A stretch of 64,000 nucleotides of DNA from Mesorhizobium caraganae (GTDB lineage Bacteria > Pseudomonadota > Alphaproteobacteria > Rhizobiales > Rhizobiaceae). Below the pieces are notes generated by a model that saw only the letters and a list, made by a program, of their open reading frames with translations, had not been told where the DNA came from and did not search any database. Position 1 is the first letter of the stretch, and every line of letters starts with the position of its first letter. Below are positions 50,019-58,652 of the stretch, in pieces. A program made the translations under genes and the position numbers. The stretch is from positions 55,107 through 119,106 of the forward strand of contig NZ_JAFCGY010000017.1 of assembly GCF_016836705.1 (NCBI RefSeq), in the 5' to 3' direction.

Positions 50019-51041
50019 ATGTACAGAACACCGGAAGGCAAGGACATTTTCGTGGTCGACGGCCACACCCATTTCTGGGACGGCAGCCCGGAAAATCAGA
50101 AGAACATCCACGGCAAGCAGTTCATCGAATGCTTCTATGCCTATCACACGGGCTTGAGCCCGAAGGAACAGCTGTGGGAGAAAAGCAAGTTCGAGAAATA
50201 CAGCGCCGACGATCTCTATCGCGACCTGTTCATCGACGGGCCCGACGACGTGGCGATCGTCCAGTCGACCTACCTCAAGGATTTCTACAAGAACGGCTTC
50301 AACACGATCGAGCGCAACGCCGAGGTTGCCAAGCGCTATCCCGAGCGTTTCATCGTCAACGGTGCCTTCGACCCGCGCGACGGCGAGAAGGCGCTGGAAT
50401 ACATCCACTTCCTCAAGGAGACCTACAACGTCAAGGGCGTGAAGATGTACACGGCCGAATGGAACGGCGCCTCCAAGGGTTGGAAGCTCACCGATCCCGA
50501 TGCCTACAAATGCTTCGAACTCTGCGACAAGCTCGGCATCAAGAACATCCACGTTCACAAGGGTCCGACGATCATCCCGCTCAGCAAGGATGCCTTCGAC
50601 GTTCATGACGTCGACCACGCTGCGACGGATTTCCAAAACCTCAATTGGATTGTCGAGCATTGCGGCCTGCCGCGTCTCGACGATTTCTGCTGGATCGCGA
50701 CGCAGGAAACCAATGTCTATGGCGGGCTGGCGGTGGCGCTGCCCTTCATCCACGCGCGGCCGCGCTATTTCGGCGAGGTCATCGCAGAGCTTTTGTTCTG
50801 GCTCGGGCCGGAGAAGATCCTGTTCGGTTCCGACTATGCGATCTGGACGCCGCGCTGGCTGGTCGAGAAATTCTGGGCCTACCAGATCCCTGAGGACATT
50901 GCCGCCGAACGCGGCGTGCAGCTGACCGACGAGATCAAGGAGAAGATTCTCGGCCTCAACGCCGCGCGTCTCTACAACATCGACGTCGAAGCCAAGAAGA
51001 AGGCGCTCGCCGGTTCGCCCTTCAGCATCGCGGCGGAGTAG
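50019..51041 (+). CDS. Amidohydrolase-family protein of the monooxygenase operon
   Basis: 340 residues, TIM-barrel amidohydrolase (Amidohydro_2). Metal-binding residues are visible as HTHFW near the start, IHVHKGP in the middle and the C-terminal Asp in ILFGSDYAIWTPRW. ATG 50019 has GGAGG 6 bases before it. Genes of this type sit at the same place in actinobacterial mim/prm operons and are conserved there, but their role is not clear. They may assist maturation or handle an intermediate. It starts 71 bases after the coupling protein. Confidence 0.85.
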   Translation: MYRTPEGKDIFVVDGHTHFWDGSPENQKNIHGKQFIECFYAYHTGLSPKEQLWEKSKFEKYSADDLYRDLFIDGPDDVAIVQSTYLKDFYKNGFNTIERNAEVAKRYPERFIVNGAFDPRDGEKALEYIHFLKETYNVKGVKMYTAEWNGASKGWKLTDPDAYKCFELCDKLGIKNIHVHKGPTIIPLSKDAFDVHDVDHAATDFQNLNWIVEHCGLPRLDDFCWIATQETNVYGGLAVALPFIHARPRYFGEVIAELLFWLGPEKILFGSDYAIWTPRWLVEKFWAYQIPEDIAAERGVQLTDEIKEKILGLNAARLYNIDVEAKKKALAGSPFSIAAE

Positions 51042-51046
51042 GAGCC

Positions 51047-51844
51047 ATGGCAACCGCCAGCGTTTCCGGCGACGGCCAGAAGGAACTCTGGCGGCGCCTT
51101 GGTGAGGTCAACGACCCGGAACTCGACGAACCCATCACCGAGATGGGTTTCGTCGAGCGGGCGCAAGTAACGGGCGATGGCAGCGTGGAGATAGACTTCC
51201 GCCTGCCGACCTACTGGTGCTCGCCCAACTTCGCGTTCCTGATGCTGGACGGCGTGCGCAAGGCGCTCGACCAGCTCTCCTGGGCGCCAGTCTATCGCGT
51301 CAGGCTGCACGACCACATGTTCGCGGACGAGGTCAATCGCGGCATGGCGGAAGGCAAGACCTTCGGCGCGATCTTTGCCGTGCTTGCCGAGGATCAGGAT
51401 CTCGGCGCGTTGCGCGAAACCTTCGCGATGAAGGCTTTCAAGCGGCGCCAGGAAGCGCTTCTGCGCGGCCTCAAGGCGCACGGTCTGACCGATCGCGAAA
51501 TCCTCGGGATGGACCTGCCGGCCTATGACGTCGCGCGGTTCGAACCGGGCGAGGCAGCCAAACAGAAGCCGCGATACCGGGCGGCCCTGCTCGAGCGGTT
51601 TCCCGATCGCCGGGTGGATGATCCTGTCTTCGTGACCTGGGAAGGGCAGCGTATCCCGCACGGCGCACTCAGTGCCCACCTCGCCGAACTGCGCGGTGTG
51701 CGCATCAACATGGAGTTCAACGGCGCGCTGTGCCGGGGGCTCAAGCAGAGCAGATACAAGGAACTGGATGTGATCGACGGCGAGCCGACGCTGGTCGATT
51801 TCATTCTGGATCGCGTGCCGGCGCGAACCGCGCCGACCGCCTGA
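51047..51844 (+). CDS. DUF59 (MIP18/SufT-like) domain protein of the monooxygenase operon
   Basis: 265 residues. The first 100 carry a DUF59 domain (LWRRLGEVNDPELDEPITEMGFV, EIDFRLPTYWCSPNFAFLM) with a Cys placed as in iron-sulfur assembly factors. Residues 100-265 are an extension not found in the usual 100-residue SufT-type proteins (RRQEALLRGLKAHGLTDREIL, LRGVRINMEFNGALCRGLKQS). The position, 5 bases after the amidohydrolase and before the dedicated chaperonin, suggests help in loading iron into the hydroxylase or the reductase cluster. Confidence 0.8.
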   Translation: MATASVSGDGQKELWRRLGEVNDPELDEPITEMGFVERAQVTGDGSVEIDFRLPTYWCSPNFAFLMLDGVRKALDQLSWAPVYRVRLHDHMFADEVNRGMAEGKTFGAIFAVLAEDQDLGALRETFAMKAFKRRQEALLRGLKAHGLTDREILGMDLPAYDVARFEPGEAAKQKPRYRAALLERFPDRRVDDPVFVTWEGQRIPHGALSAHLAELRGVRINMEFNGALCRGLKQSRYKELDVIDGEPTLVDFILDRVPARTAPTA

Positions 51845-51921
51845 AGCAGAACTGACAGCAACGGCCTCCCTCGCACGAGGCCCCCAACCAACAACCCGCC
51901 CGTAAGGCGGAAGGAGGAATC

Positions 51922-53553
51922 ATGCCCAAGATAATGCTTCACAATTCCGACGCCCGCCGTGCTCTCGCCCGCGGCGTCTTCCGGCTCGCCGCCGCCGTCG
52001 AGCCGACGCTTGGCCCCAAAGGCATGAACGCCATGATCGACCGGCCGATCGGCACACCGATGGTGACCCGTGACGGTGTCAGCATCGCCTCCGAGATCGA
52101 GCTGCACGACCGTTTCGAAAACATGGGCGCGCAAGTCGTTCGCGAAGTCTCGATGCAGACTAACGAGATCGCCGGCGACGGCACCACGACCGCCATCGTG
52201 CTCGCCAACGCTCTGATCCAGGGTGGCGTCGAGGCGAATGAGCGCGGGGTGAAATCCGTCGATCTGTGCAAGGGCATCGACCTTGCCGTGGCGGCGGTGG
52301 TGGCTGCGCTCAAGGCTTCGGCGAAGCCCGCCAAGGGCAACGGCATCCTGGCGTCGGTCGCCAACATCGCGGCGACCAACACGAAGCTTGGCGCGCTGGT
52401 GGCTGAGGCACATCAGCGGGTAGGCGCCGAAGGTGTCATCACCACCGACTTCAGCGTCACCACCGAGACGACGCTCGATGTCGTCGAAGGTATGTCCTTC
52501 GAACGCGGCTATCTCTCGCATCACATGGTGACCGACCAGGAGAAGATGGAGGCTGTGCTCGAACGGCCTTACATCCTGATGACCGATCTCAAGATCAAGG
52601 AGCCCGGGCAGCTCGATGCGGTTCGCCGCATCGCCGACGAGGATGGCCGGCCGCTGCTGATCGTGTCCGAGGAGATGTCGCCGGAAGTGGTGGTGACGCT
52701 GCTCGGCAAGCAGGGACCTGGAAAATACCTCGTCGTCCATCCGCCGGAATATGGCCATTGGCGCAAGGCGATGATGGAGGATCTGGCCATCATCACCGGC
52801 GGCAAGGTGATCGCGCGCGATCTCGGCGGCCGGCTCGAGGATATCACGGCGGATGATCTCGGTACGGCCGACCGGGTGAAGACCAGTTCGTCCTACACCT
52901 CGATCATTCGCGGTGGCGGCGACCATGCCGCAATCGCCTCGCGTCGCGCGCAGGTGCAACGGCAGTACGAAGCCTCGCAGCCCAACATCGATCAGGACAA
53001 GCTGCGCGAACGCCTGGCCAAGCTCTCCGGCGGCACCGCGATCCTGTATGCCGGCGGCGTCACGCCGGTGGAGCAGAAACGCACCATCCAGCTGATAGAA
53101 GATTCGCTGAATGCGGTGCGTGCCGCATCCGAGGAGGGTGTCGTCGCCGGCGGCGGTTCGGCGCTCGCCCAGATCGCACCGCTGCTTGAAAAGGTGGCGG
53201 CCGGTGTCGACGGCGATGTCGCCGAAGGCGTGCGCCTGGTGCGCTCGGTGCTGTCGCGGCCGCTCTGGCGCATCGCCGCCAATGCCGGCGCTGATCCGGA
53301 AGCGGTGGTAGTCGAGGTCACCCGCATCAATGGCGGCTACGGCTACAACGCGTCGACCGGCGCGTACCAGAACATGTTCGAGGCAGGGATCATCGATCCG
53401 GTCCGCGTTACCTACACCGCGCTTGCCAATGCAGCCTCGGTGGCGACGCTGATCCTGACCACCGAAACGCTGATTGGCGATCTTGCCGAGGATGAGGATC
53501 CGACGGCCGGGCCGGCGCGTGGCGGCGGCTCTGAAAAACTGGGCCGCGCCTGA
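51922..53553 (+). CDS. mimG: Dedicated GroEL-like chaperonin (MimG type)
   Basis: A 543-residue Cpn60. ATP-site motifs are AVEPTLGPKGMNAMID, DGVSIASEIEL and AGDGTTTAIVLANALI. The apical domain has SFERGYLSHHMVTDQEKM, and later come KLSGGTAILYAGGVT and EEGVVAGGGSAL. It diverges from housekeeping GroEL and ends in GGGSEKLGRA without the Gly-Gly-Met tail. No groES gene accompanies it. In Mycobacterium the equivalent MimG is needed to fold the monooxygenase large subunit, so the same role is inferred. AAGGAGGA precedes the start. Confidence 0.92.
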   Translation: MPKIMLHNSDARRALARGVFRLAAAVEPTLGPKGMNAMIDRPIGTPMVTRDGVSIASEIELHDRFENMGAQVVREVSMQTNEIAGDGTTTAIVLANALIQGGVEANERGVKSVDLCKGIDLAVAAVVAALKASAKPAKGNGILASVANIAATNTKLGALVAEAHQRVGAEGVITTDFSVTTETTLDVVEGMSFERGYLSHHMVTDQEKMEAVLERPYILMTDLKIKEPGQLDAVRRIADEDGRPLLIVSEEMSPEVVVTLLGKQGPGKYLVVHPPEYGHWRKAMMEDLAIITGGKVIARDLGGRLEDITADDLGTADRVKTSSSYTSIIRGGGDHAAIASRRAQVQRQYEASQPNIDQDKLRERLAKLSGGTAILYAGGVTPVEQKRTIQLIEDSLNAVRAASEEGVVAGGGSALAQIAPLLEKVAAGVDGDVAEGVRLVRSVLSRPLWRIAANAGADPEAVVVEVTRINGGYGYNASTGAYQNMFEAGIIDPVRVTYTALANAASVATLILTTETLIGDLAEDEDPTAGPARGGGSEKLGRA

Positions 53554-53591
53554 AGCAATCCAGACAATCTCGACGTTGAAAGGATACGACG

Positions 53592-54635
53592 ATGAAAGCT
53601 GCCAGACTCTACGAATACGATCCGAAGATGAACGTCCGGCTCAAGATCGAGGAGGTCAAGGCGCCGACGATCACCGCGCCCGACGAAGTGATCGTGCGAG
53701 TGGGTGCTGCAGGCCTCTGCCGCACCGACCTGCACATTATTGAAGGCGTGTGGAAGCCGACCATGGATCCCGAGGGAACGCTGTTGCCCTACATCATGGG
53801 CCACGAGAATGCCGGCTGGGTCGAGGAGGTCGGCAGCGGCGTCAGGTCGGTCAAGCGCGGTGACGCGGTGATCTGCCATCCCTTCCGTTCGTGTGGCATC
53901 TGCCTCAACTGCCGCCATGGCGAGGACATGTATTGCGATAACGGCCAGTTTCCCGGTCTTGGCATGAATGGCGGCTTCGCCGAATATTTCATCACCAGCG
54001 AGCGTTCGCTGATCAAGCTCAATGCCAACATCACGCCGATCGAGGTGGCGCCGCTGGCCGATGCCGGCATCACCGCCTACCGCGCCGCCAAGCGCGCCGC
54101 AAAGCTCCTGCGGCCAGGCAGTTACTGCGTGCTGCTCGGCATAGGCGGGCTCGGCCATATCGCGCTGCAATCGCTGCACGCGATTTCGGGTTGCCGCATC
54201 ATCGCCGTCGACCGGGAGCCGGCGGCGCGGGTGCTGGCCAAGGATCTGGGCGCCGATTTCATTCTTGACGGCGGGCCGAATGTCATCGAGGAAGTCAGCC
54301 AGATCACCGGCGGCGGCGCCCATGTGGTGATCGACTTCGTCGGTGAACTCGGTGTCGAGAACATCTGCTGGAAGATGGTGCGCAAGGGCGGACAATTGTT
54401 CGTCGTCGGCTATGGCGGCAACATCAACGTGCCGACCGCGCATCTCGTCATCGAGGAGATCAACATCGGCGGCAGCCTGGTCGGCAATTTCACCGAGCTT
54501 GTCGAACTGATGGAGCTCAACGCCGACGGTAAGGTGAAGATGCACTACACCGAGTACAACCTCGCCAGCATCAACACCGCGCTCGACGATTTCAAGAACC
54601 GGCGGTTCACGGGACGCGGCGTCATCGTGCCCTGA
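53592..54635 (+). CDS. NAD(P)-dependent zinc alcohol dehydrogenase of the monooxygenase operon
   Basis: A 347-residue medium-chain dehydrogenase. Catalytic zinc: C43 in GLCRTDLH and the His of MGHENAG. Structural zinc lobe: CGICLNCRHGEDMYC. Cofactor motif: LGIGGLGHIALQ, followed by an acidic IIAVDREP, which suits NAD. The last gene of the operon, 38 bases after the chaperonin. It probably oxidises the alcohol made by the monooxygenase (for propane, 2-propanol to acetone). Confidence 0.92.
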   Translation: MKAARLYEYDPKMNVRLKIEEVKAPTITAPDEVIVRVGAAGLCRTDLHIIEGVWKPTMDPEGTLLPYIMGHENAGWVEEVGSGVRSVKRGDAVICHPFRSCGICLNCRHGEDMYCDNGQFPGLGMNGGFAEYFITSERSLIKLNANITPIEVAPLADAGITAYRAAKRAAKLLRPGSYCVLLGIGGLGHIALQSLHAISGCRIIAVDREPAARVLAKDLGADFILDGGPNVIEEVSQITGGGAHVVIDFVGELGVENICWKMVRKGGQLFVVGYGGNINVPTAHLVIEEINIGGSLVGNFTELVELMELNADGKVKMHYTEYNLASINTALDDFKNRRFTGRGVIVP

Positions 54636-54699
54636 AACATCCAGGCCGGATTCCGAACGAAGCCCGGTCGCCAGTCCGATTTATCGGCCACAACTTCCC

Positions 54700-54734
54700 A
54701 ACCCCATGGCGCAAATGCCATGGGGTTCCTTTTT
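54700..54734. terminator. Bidirectional terminator between the monooxygenase operon and the activator gene
   Basis: AACCCCATGGC (54700-54710) and its exact complement (54717-54727) enclose a 6-base loop. T-richness follows on the plus strand (CCTTTTT, 54728-54734). It separates two convergent units. Confidence 0.85.
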
Positions 54735-54744
54735 GTGCTGCGCA

Positions 54745-56823
54745 TCAGATAAAACCGCGCCGGATGCCGTATTGGCCGAGCTTGCGATAGAGTGTCGGCC
54801 GCGAAATGCCGAGCCGCAGCGCAACCTTGCTTAGATTGCCGGCCTCCGCGACAAGCGCATTCTTGATCGCCTGGCGTTCCGCATCCTCGAAAGAGTACAC
54901 CGGTGCTTCGAGCATGGCCGTGGGATGGTCGCTGTGCATGGCCATGCTGTTGCGATTGCCCGCACTGATTTCTCCGGGAAGGTCTTTCAGTTCGATCGTG
55001 CCGCCGCGCGCCATTATGTGCAGCCGCTCGACGAGGTTCTTCAGTTCGCGCACATTTCCCGGCCAGCGATAGGCCAGCAGCGCGTCGGAAGCTTCGTTCG
55101 AGAACTCCAGCGGATCGTTGCCTCCCAGCTTCGCGATCTGCCGGTTGAAATGCTCGATCAGCAGCAGCACGTCGTCACCGCGTTCTCGCAGGGGCGGGAC
55201 ATGGATCGAGACCGCACCGATGCGGTAGTAGAGATCGCTGCGGAAGCGTCCGGCCGCGACCTCCTGCTTGAGGTCGCGATTGGTCGAGGCGACCAGTCGC
55301 ACGTCTACCGGCCGACCCCTGGAGTCGCCGATGCGGTGGACCACGCGCTCCTCCAGGACACGCAACAGGAATGGCTGGATTTCGAGCGGCAACTCGCCGA
55401 TCTCGTCAAGACTGAGCACGCCGCCATTGGCCAGTTCGAAGATGCCCGGCTTGCCGTCACGCGAAGCTCCGGTAAAGGCGCCGCCCACATGGCCGAACAA
55501 TTCGCTGCCGAACAGCTCTTTGGTGATTGCGCCACAGTTCATGGCGATGAACGGGTCGTTTTCGCTGCGCCGGCTGCCGGCATGGACCAGCCGCGCAAAT
55601 AGCTCCTTTCCGACGCCGGTTTCGCCCTCTATCAGCAACGAAGTGACCCCGTTCGAGCCGGCCACCCGGGAGGCGACATCGACAGCGGCCAGCAATTTTT
55701 CGCTTTCGCCGACGATCATCGCCGCGGCTGCCCGCAGGTGTTTGTTGCCCTCCCGGCCTGTCACCGTGATGCTGGAGACGGCTGGCGTCGAGGGAAACAC
55801 AAGAGCCGCGCCCCGAAGGTCGCCGTCGAGCTTCAGTGGCGTGACATGGCAGGATCGGAGATGCGGCGGCAGCGCGTTGGCGAGATCGGTGTCGGAGCCC
55901 GAGACCGGCAGGTTCATGAGCCAGCGACCACGGCCCGGTTCCATCGGGCCGTCCATCATCTCCGTCGTGTCGCCGTTGGGCACGTTGTTGCAGAAGATCG
56001 CGCGGCCACGATGGTCGACGATCACCAGCCCGTCCTTCCGGCGGTAGCTGGGCGCCGAGGAAATGAAGGCTTCGAGCAGACGGGTGCGCTGCTCTTGCTG
56101 CTGCTCGGCCAGCGCCTTTTCGATTTGCCTGGCAGTGGCGGCGACGAGGGCCGTGTTGTGCGGCCGGAAGATCGGCGAATAGCCTGACAGATCGACGACG
56201 CCGATGATCTTGCCGTCCAGCGGATCGCGAATCGGCGCGCCGGCACAGGTCCAGGATTTGATACCGGCGCAGAAATGTTCGGCGGCGTGGACGAAGATCG
56301 GCTCACCGGTCCACAGTGCCGTGCCGATGCCATTGGTTCCGACGGCGTCCTCGTTCCATTTGCCGCCAACGGCCAGATGAATATCCATGCCGTCATGCAG
56401 TGTCTTCTTGTCGCCGATGGCATCGATCAGCACGCCGTCGCCGTCGGCAAGCACCAGCATCGCTCCCGTACCGTCCAGCAACCGGCCAAGCGAGGCGAAT
56501 GACCGCCTCGCCGCCGATAGCAGTTCGGCATTGGCACGGGTCAGATACTCGATCTCGTTTCGGTCGCTGCTCAGCGGCGCTTCGATGCCCTGCGCATTGA
56601 TGCCGCCAGTAGCGCTGCGATACCAGGAATCGTGAATCAGCGAGCGAACATGAACCGGATCGCGAGCGGATGTCGGCTCGTCGGAAAGAAAACTCTCCCA
56701 GGCGCGCATGGTGGCGCGCTCATCATAGTCGATGTTGTCCAGAGCCAGCTGTCCGGTGGCCATCGACGCACGCGTCGGAAGCGCATCGCGTTTCATCCGA
56801 TTGGTGCCGCTCGCGTGTTTCAT
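54745..56823 (-). CDS. Sigma-54-dependent activator (AcoR/MimR type)
   Basis: 692 residues. The N-terminal region has a GAF sensor fold (EDAVGTNGIGTAL, HAAEHFCAGIKSWTCAGAPIRDP) and a PAS-like segment. The AAA+ domain has Walker A GETGVGKELFA, the sigma-54 contact loop GAFTGA near residue 446, and Walker B VLSLDEIGELP. The C-terminus is a Fis-type helix-turn-helix (NLSKVALRLGISRPTLYRKLGQYG). It is convergent with the monooxygenase operon, whose promoter is a sigma-54 type, so it is the likely activator. It probably binds the TTACA repeats near 45270 and senses a substrate or product. Confidence 0.92.
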   Translation of the reverse strand: MKHASGTNRMKRDALPTRASMATGQLALDNIDYDERATMRAWESFLSDEPTSARDPVHVRSLIHDSWYRSATGGINAQGIEAPLSSDRNEIEYLTRANAELLSAARRSFASLGRLLDGTGAMLVLADGDGVLIDAIGDKKTLHDGMDIHLAVGGKWNEDAVGTNGIGTALWTGEPIFVHAAEHFCAGIKSWTCAGAPIRDPLDGKIIGVVDLSGYSPIFRPHNTALVAATARQIEKALAEQQQEQRTRLLEAFISSAPSYRRKDGLVIVDHRGRAIFCNNVPNGDTTEMMDGPMEPGRGRWLMNLPVSGSDTDLANALPPHLRSCHVTPLKLDGDLRGAALVFPSTPAVSSITVTGREGNKHLRAAAAMIVGESEKLLAAVDVASRVAGSNGVTSLLIEGETGVGKELFARLVHAGSRRSENDPFIAMNCGAITKELFGSELFGHVGGAFTGASRDGKPGIFELANGGVLSLDEIGELPLEIQPFLLRVLEERVVHRIGDSRGRPVDVRLVASTNRDLKQEVAAGRFRSDLYYRIGAVSIHVPPLRERGDDVLLLIEHFNRQIAKLGGNDPLEFSNEASDALLAYRWPGNVRELKNLVERLHIMARGGTIELKDLPGEISAGNRNSMAMHSDHPTAMLEAPVYSFEDAERQAIKNALVAEAGNLSKVALRLGISRPTLYRKLGQYGIRRGFI

Positions 56824-56908
56824 TCAGTCATCACAGTACCTTTTGGGGTATGCCATTTCTGTATGCTTCGCGGGTTGGACGTCCACAGCGACGCCCGAAT
56901 GCCGACGG

Positions 56909-57382
56909 TCAGTCGATGTCGAGTTTCGCACCGATGTCGGCGGCAAGCTGTTCTTCGGTATAAGTCGCGGTCAGCCGCGATCCGTCCAGGTTGGCAAGCG
57001 CCTCGGCGATGGTTTCATCGATCGGAGAGAAAAAGCCGTTCTGCTTTGTTGCCAGGACGAAGATCTGCTCCCCATTCCGGGTGCGGACATCGCCGATATG
57101 ATGAAGTTGGCGGCCGGTGTTCTGATCCTTGGAGATCACACGGCCGTTCATGGTGACGCGGATGGACGGGCTCGCTTCGGCGGCCGTCGCCGCGCTGCCG
57201 CCAACATGGATGATCAGCCCTTCAGCCTTCGGTTGCTGGCGCGGCTGCCTGGAGGCGGAGTAGCCACCGCCGCTGATCTGGTCGGCAAGGCGAACGATGG
57301 TCGAGCGGTTCTGCTCGATCAGCCGCTTGACCTGAACATCCTCGCGCCGCGGGCCATCCCGCTTGGAGATGATCTCGACCAT
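56909..57382 (-). CDS. Conserved-looking protein of unknown function
   Basis: 157 residues from the ATG at 57382 (GGGAGGA upstream). The N-terminal half is helical (DVQVKRLIEQNRSTIVRLADQI) with a Gly/Gln-rich link. The second half reads like a small beta domain (IRVTMNGRVISKDQN, GDVRTRNGEQIFVLATKQNGFFSP). No family recognised and no signal peptide. It follows the activator gene's start by about 85 bases on the same strand and may use its own promoter. Confidence 0.6.
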   Translation of the reverse strand: MVEIISKRDGPRREDVQVKRLIEQNRSTIVRLADQISGGGYSASRQPRQQPKAEGLIIHVGGSAATAAEASPSIRVTMNGRVISKDQNTGRQLHHIGDVRTRNGEQIFVLATKQNGFFSPIDETIAEALANLDGSRLTATYTEEQLAADIGAKLDID

Positions 57383-57558
57383 GAATCCTCCCAGATTCGT
57401 TAGCTTGGCAGTGCCCAGGATACGGGTCATTCTTATTTGCAGCGAACCCTACACTGCCATCGCTGGATCCGCCATCCACAATAGGTAGCGCTGAAATTCA
57501 TCTCGGTGGTAGCAGGTGGCTGCTACACGGGATTTCCGGCGCTCCATCGTTGGAGCTG

Positions 57559-57723
57559 GTGACGGTTCTTTCCAACCATACGGCCGATCGCCGTGCAGAC
57601 GGCGAGAACGGGTTCTTCTCGGACCGGCTCTATCGCGAATTGAACGGCAATACGGATGAGGCAAACGTGCTGGCCAAGGCCCTGGACGGTTGGACCGCGC
57701 TGCCGATTGTCGACCGGATATAG
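57559..57723 (+). CDS. Possible 54-residue protein or gene remnant
   Basis: An open frame from GTG 57559 with codon use typical of this genome (GC-rich third positions), ending in ALDGWTALPIVDRI. No recognised family and only a weak ribosome site. It could be a real small gene or the 3' end of a lost one. It is the only candidate in the 57383-57737 gap. Confidence 0.25.
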   Translation: MTVLSNHTADRRADGENGFFSDRLYRELNGNTDEANVLAKALDGWTALPIVDRI

Positions 57724-57737
57724 GCGGCGCTTCGGCG

Positions 57738-58490
57738 TTAGTGGCGCAGGTGCGACAATTGAAATCCAGGCTTGTGTTCGACACCGGATAACAGCGATTC
57801 CGCCGACCGGAACATCTCTTCGAATTCCAGTTCGTTTTCAAACACCACGCCGCCGACGCTGATGGTCAGGGTATCCTCGGTTCCTTTCGGAGCGAAATAG
57901 GCCTGCGCCACGCGCGCCCGGATACGCTCGCCAATTTCCTTGGCATCGTCTTCCGTCGCACCGGGCAGAAAGACCCCGAACATGGAGGTTCCGATGCGGC
58001 CCACCAGATCTTCCTTGCGCACCGATGACTGGATGGTCGCGGCTATGAGCCGCAAGGCTTCGTCACCCCAGTCCAGCCCGAAGCGCAGATTGATGGACCT
58101 GATGTGTTCGGGATGAACGACCAGGAAGGCGCCGGATCTTGGACCGGCCGATTCCTGCCTGGTTGTTCTCCTGTCGACCATCGACGTGAAGACTGTCCGG
58201 TTGAGGCAGCCTGTCAGGCTGTCAAAGGTCGCGGACTTGTTGAGTTCTCTTCGATAATGGCTGAGCTCGATCCGCTGCAAGCCAATGAACAGGAAAAGCG
58301 GGCCACCGATGATGACCGGCAACAGGGTCGCTGTGACCATGCTGCGGCCGAACGGCGTCAATGCTTCCGAGAACAGAAGCAGATAGTTGAGGCCAACTGA
58401 AAGCAGCAAAATTCCCGCCGATCCCAAGGCGGTAAGCCATGCGACGTCTTTCCATTGCTGGGGCGATCTATTCGCCATCGGTGTCATCAT
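57738..58490 (-). CDS. Membrane GGDEF-fold protein with degenerate active site
   Basis: 250 residues: two hydrophobic segments near the N-terminus (LTALGSAGILLLSVGLNYLLL, MVTATLLPVIIGGPLFLFIG), then a GGDEF fold (SATFDSLTGCLNRTVF, INLRFGLDWGDEALRLIA). Where active diguanylate cyclases have GG(D/E)EF, this protein has GTSMF in VGRIGTSMFGVFLPGA. The metal- and GTP-binding residues are thus lost. It probably does not make c-di-GMP but may bind a nucleotide or act as a scaffold. Confidence 0.8.
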   Translation of the reverse strand: MMTPMANRSPQQWKDVAWLTALGSAGILLLSVGLNYLLLFSEALTPFGRSMVTATLLPVIIGGPLFLFIGLQRIELSHYRRELNKSATFDSLTGCLNRTVFTSMVDRRTTRQESAGPRSGAFLVVHPEHIRSINLRFGLDWGDEALRLIAATIQSSVRKEDLVGRIGTSMFGVFLPGATEDDAKEIGERIRARVAQAYFAPKGTEDTLTISVGGVVFENELEFEEMFRSAESLLSGVEHKPGFQLSHLRH

Positions 58491-58652
58491 TAGTCAATCT
58501 CCCGCCTGATCGACTATCATAGGCCATGGTGCTGCACATTCAGTTTCGAGGAATCATACAATTTGAGTAATGGCGCAATCGCCTACCATCGGCCGAAACC
58601 TGGCCTTCAATGCAAGGCTGCGCTGGCAACGGTAGCGACACCGAATTGTCGG

